From the NCBI GenBank assembly GCA_963556495.2, contig OY747705.1:8239501-8303500 (forward strand): a stretch of DNA of 64,000 nt, given 5' to 3'. Shown here one piece after another: positions 61,256-64,000 of the stretch. The position numbers and the translations under genes are program-made. Each line of letters opens with the position of its first letter. The stretch's first letter is position 1. This stretch comes from Valencia hispanica (Eukaryota > Chordata > Actinopteri > Cyprinodontiformes > Valenciidae). The notes under the pieces were generated by a model. It ran no database searches and was not told the origin of the DNA. It worked only from the letters and a program-made list of their open reading frames with translations.

Positions 61256-64000
61256 ACATGGCAGAGGAATTTGAACTGGCTGTGATCTTTTTTGAAATAC
61301 ACTAAATAATCATTCATACTTGACACAATGGAGCACATGGATAAAAGATTACGATACAAGAAAGGGCATCTTAGAAAGAGGATGTACTCCAACACCATTC
61401 TGAGCTAAAATCATAAAGCTATTGAGTGAAATGATTCACTTAATCCTGCACTATGTCTGCTTGGAGGCAGATTCTAAATGTCAAAATCAAAAAAATAAAA
61501 CCCGTAACATTCCACGTAGTACAGCCAAATCACAAATGAAAAGCACATGATAAAGCAAACATATGCAATCTGAATCTTTTTCAGTGTAAGAAAACAGTAG
61601 GGCCAGCTTTTCGGTGCTTGTTTTTTCTTGTTTATACTTGCTTTTGCAACATTTGAGGATGTTAAAGGAAACCTTAAATAAATAAAGAAATCCTTTTTCA
61701 TTTTTTGGACCTTGAGGACAAAAACTATGCATGTAAAAATGCCCATTCAACACACGAAAAAGAAAAACAACACAATAAAAAAAAACGGAGTTTCCATCAC
61801 TGCTCTTCAGATGCACACTGAGACTTCACAATCCTACAAGCCAAAAGAATGTCTGCAATGCCGTCAGCTGTGGTGTTCCTGTCTGCAGCTAGCGTGAGTG
61901 CCTGTGTGTAGTAAATGTAAACATGTGACACACTGAAAGCATTGATAAAAAAAAAAGAAATCAGTCTTTGATCAAGGATGTTACTTTGATGTGGCTTCAA
62001 TGCTTTGCACAGGTGGTCTCTCCCTGTGCCAGCAGCGAGGTCCTGTAGAGTTTAGGATAGCAACTTTAATCCTGCGGTTTGTAACCCAACACAGAGCTAA
62101 GTTCTGCTGCCTGAACAAATGCTCCTGGAAGTGACTCCACTCTATTAAAATCCTCATTCAGTGAGAGAATTCACTCAGCCTGTCTCGGTCAGTTTGTTGG
62201 ACAAATATGTGGCTTCTGTTGGTGAAACTAGAACGAATAGTTTTGCACAAGTCTGACCAACACTGCAAACCATTAACACATGGAGGAAGCACTTTACTTT
62301 TCTGGTCAGCTTCTAAGGCACCCCTGCTTAAAACACGATGAGTTAATGCACAAATCAACCAGGCCTTTTTTTTGTACCGCCTGAATTGTGTACTAAGGTT
62401 ATAGTTGAATGAGCTGTACAGTATGAGCTGAAAGTTACGGTTTTGATTGAAATGTTCAGCTAGGGAGGGGTACAAAGCGTCTGACAGGTGTTTGCACTAA
62501 TCCATCTAGTGTGCAATAGCTGATAGGAAACTGGTGCATGACCCAACATCTTGTTGCTGGTCCTAATGCTCCAGTGGTTTCATTCTTGGGAACAAGTAGT
62601 ATAAGTTTTGTTGGTAACGGCTCTAATCACAGAGCGTACCAGATATAAATTTGTTCTGAACATCTTGCAGGCGAATGATAAACGAAAAAGACTCGTAGGT
62701 ACTTGGGATTTTAAAACGCCAGCCTAAATAACTGGAGAAAATGCTCAAATCTTTGAGCTCTGCAAATAACAGATACAGCCTTGCAGCACTAAAGTCATGA
62801 GATGCTGTTCATATCTCAGCACGTCAAGGACACTTAGTTATATAACCCTATAATCAGAAAAAAACTGGGACAGCATGAAGCAAAGTTTTTTTAAATTATT
62901 GATTAAAAGTCCTCATATACTTCCATTCATTGTTTAGGCCTGAAAACCAAAGGAAGCTAGAAAGATAAAGATCTGTATTTTGTAGGGTTAACATTCCCTT
63001 TCAGAATGCTCATAAGACTTTGTGGCATTGTAGATCCCAGGAAAGGGTTATACATATTTTCTAACCTTCAGTGGTGCCACCTTAATAAAACTAAAGTTAG
63101 CAAACATTGAAAAATTTTCTCCATCGCTCCCTTCAGTCTCTTTCAGATCATCCTCTCAATCTGCAATGTGCATGTGCTTTTAATGCTCTGTGATCAATGG
63201 AAAGGACCCAAAATGGAAAGGGGGGTTGAAGTTGACCCTACCGTATTATGACTATGATCCACTTCTGGAAGTATTCACAGACTAGAAACAATTAAGAGCT
63301 CTAAGGGTAAGATATTGCAAAGCGAATGAAATGTAATGAAAAATACAAAGCCGATACAGCAGCAGCCGCAGAGTCTGCAGATGCCGAGAAAGCAGAGACA
63401 CCAAATGATTCTCCAGAGTCCTTCCGAAGTGAGGAATGTGATGCTCAGCAGAATCTGATGCAAATATTAACATGTTAAGAATGGTACACAATAACTTTTA
63501 ATGTGTTTAAAACACTGAGTAGATTTAGAAAGTCTCAAACAATCCCTTTGGTTCTGCGATCCCAGCAACATGACCTGAAAGCACACATGGGCCGTGATGC
63601 TATCGGATTGACTTGAAGGATCTAATAGACAAAATGACCCTTAAATAGACATCTGTGGTTGTGTGATCTGAAAGGGATTTTAATAACAGTATCTGCAAGT
63701 AGAGTTCTCCCAACAACGGTAAACACAGAATCAACTGACGTAAGCTATTTGATTTGATACGTTAGGTTTTGACAAACCATGAGTACATAAGGGTCTAACT
63801 TTTCCATATCAGCATGCACCAGCAACTAGGACTACAAAGATGCAGACACACCCATATTCAAATTGCTTCGGGGCCAGTTGGACCACAGTGTTCCACTCAT
63901 ACATTCACAGTTTCCATTATAGTAGGGATTGTAACAGTACATGTAGCTCACAAATTTAGACTCTTACATGATACTGGATTCAAAAGAATGAGACAGAACA
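61256..64000. other. No recognised gene or mobile element
   Basis: AT-rich and low in recognisable repeats. Minus-strand frames at 61797-62000, 62158-62475 and 63282-63491 have no domain signature. The stretch could be gng12 upstream intron or UTR of an unseen neighbour. Confidence 0.4.

Overview
This window is vertebrate nuclear DNA, almost certainly from a ray-finned (percomorph-type teleost) fish. Evidence is the split genes with GT-AG introns, the dense and varied transposon load (Tc1/mariner copies of many ages, L2 and RTE-like LINEs, hAT and Harbinger elements, a tRNA-derived SINE, GGAT-tailed repeats), and the gene set. The species cannot be fixed from the sequence.

Four protein-coding genes could be rebuilt from translation and splice signals. 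Left to right they are: znf648 (plus, 10.2-11.7 kb, ten C2H2 fingers in one exon); sec16b (minus, 39.2 down to 15.8 kb, 23 coding exons modelled in consistent phase, about 915 residues); gadd45a (plus, 42.9-44.0 kb, four exons, 154 residues); and gng12 (minus, 54.3 down to 52.8 kb, two coding exons, 72 residues). znf648 and sec16b are tail-to-tail, and gadd45a and gng12 are tail-to-tail. In human, GADD45A and GNG12 are neighbours on 1p31 and SEC16B and ZNF648 lie on 1q25, so this fish segment joins two blocks that sit on different arms of human chromosome 1. The four genes are not a pathway: a probable DNA-binding regulator, an ER-exit-site scaffold, a stress-response signalling protein and a prenylated G-protein subunit.

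0-10 kb is intergenic and repeat-rich. Its main feature is a 3.54 kb GC-rich, apparently non-coding insertion (2971-6510). It has a 15-bp target duplication at a TTTT/AA-type site and an A-rich end, and sits inside a decayed Sleeping-Beauty-like Tc1 copy. 11.7-15.8 kb holds the 3' sides of znf648 and sec16b. 15.8-39.2 kb is sec16b, whose introns carry a nearly intact Tc1 element (18975-20557), a hAT-type MITE, L2 and RTE remnants, a P2RX7-C-like exon flanked by inverted repeats, and a Harbinger element with a Myb-like gene. 40.0-40.7 kb is a nested pair of AT-rich elements, the inner one packed with CACATG. 44.9-52 kb is transposon-rich. The intron between the two gng12 coding exons is mostly a decayed hAT transposase. 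55-64 kb is probably the 5' intron side of gng12 and contains rearranged copies of a repeat first seen at 49.4-49.9 kb.

No rRNA, functional tRNA, CRISPR or prokaryotic feature was seen. All family assignments rest on remembered protein families and visible motifs; no database search was possible.
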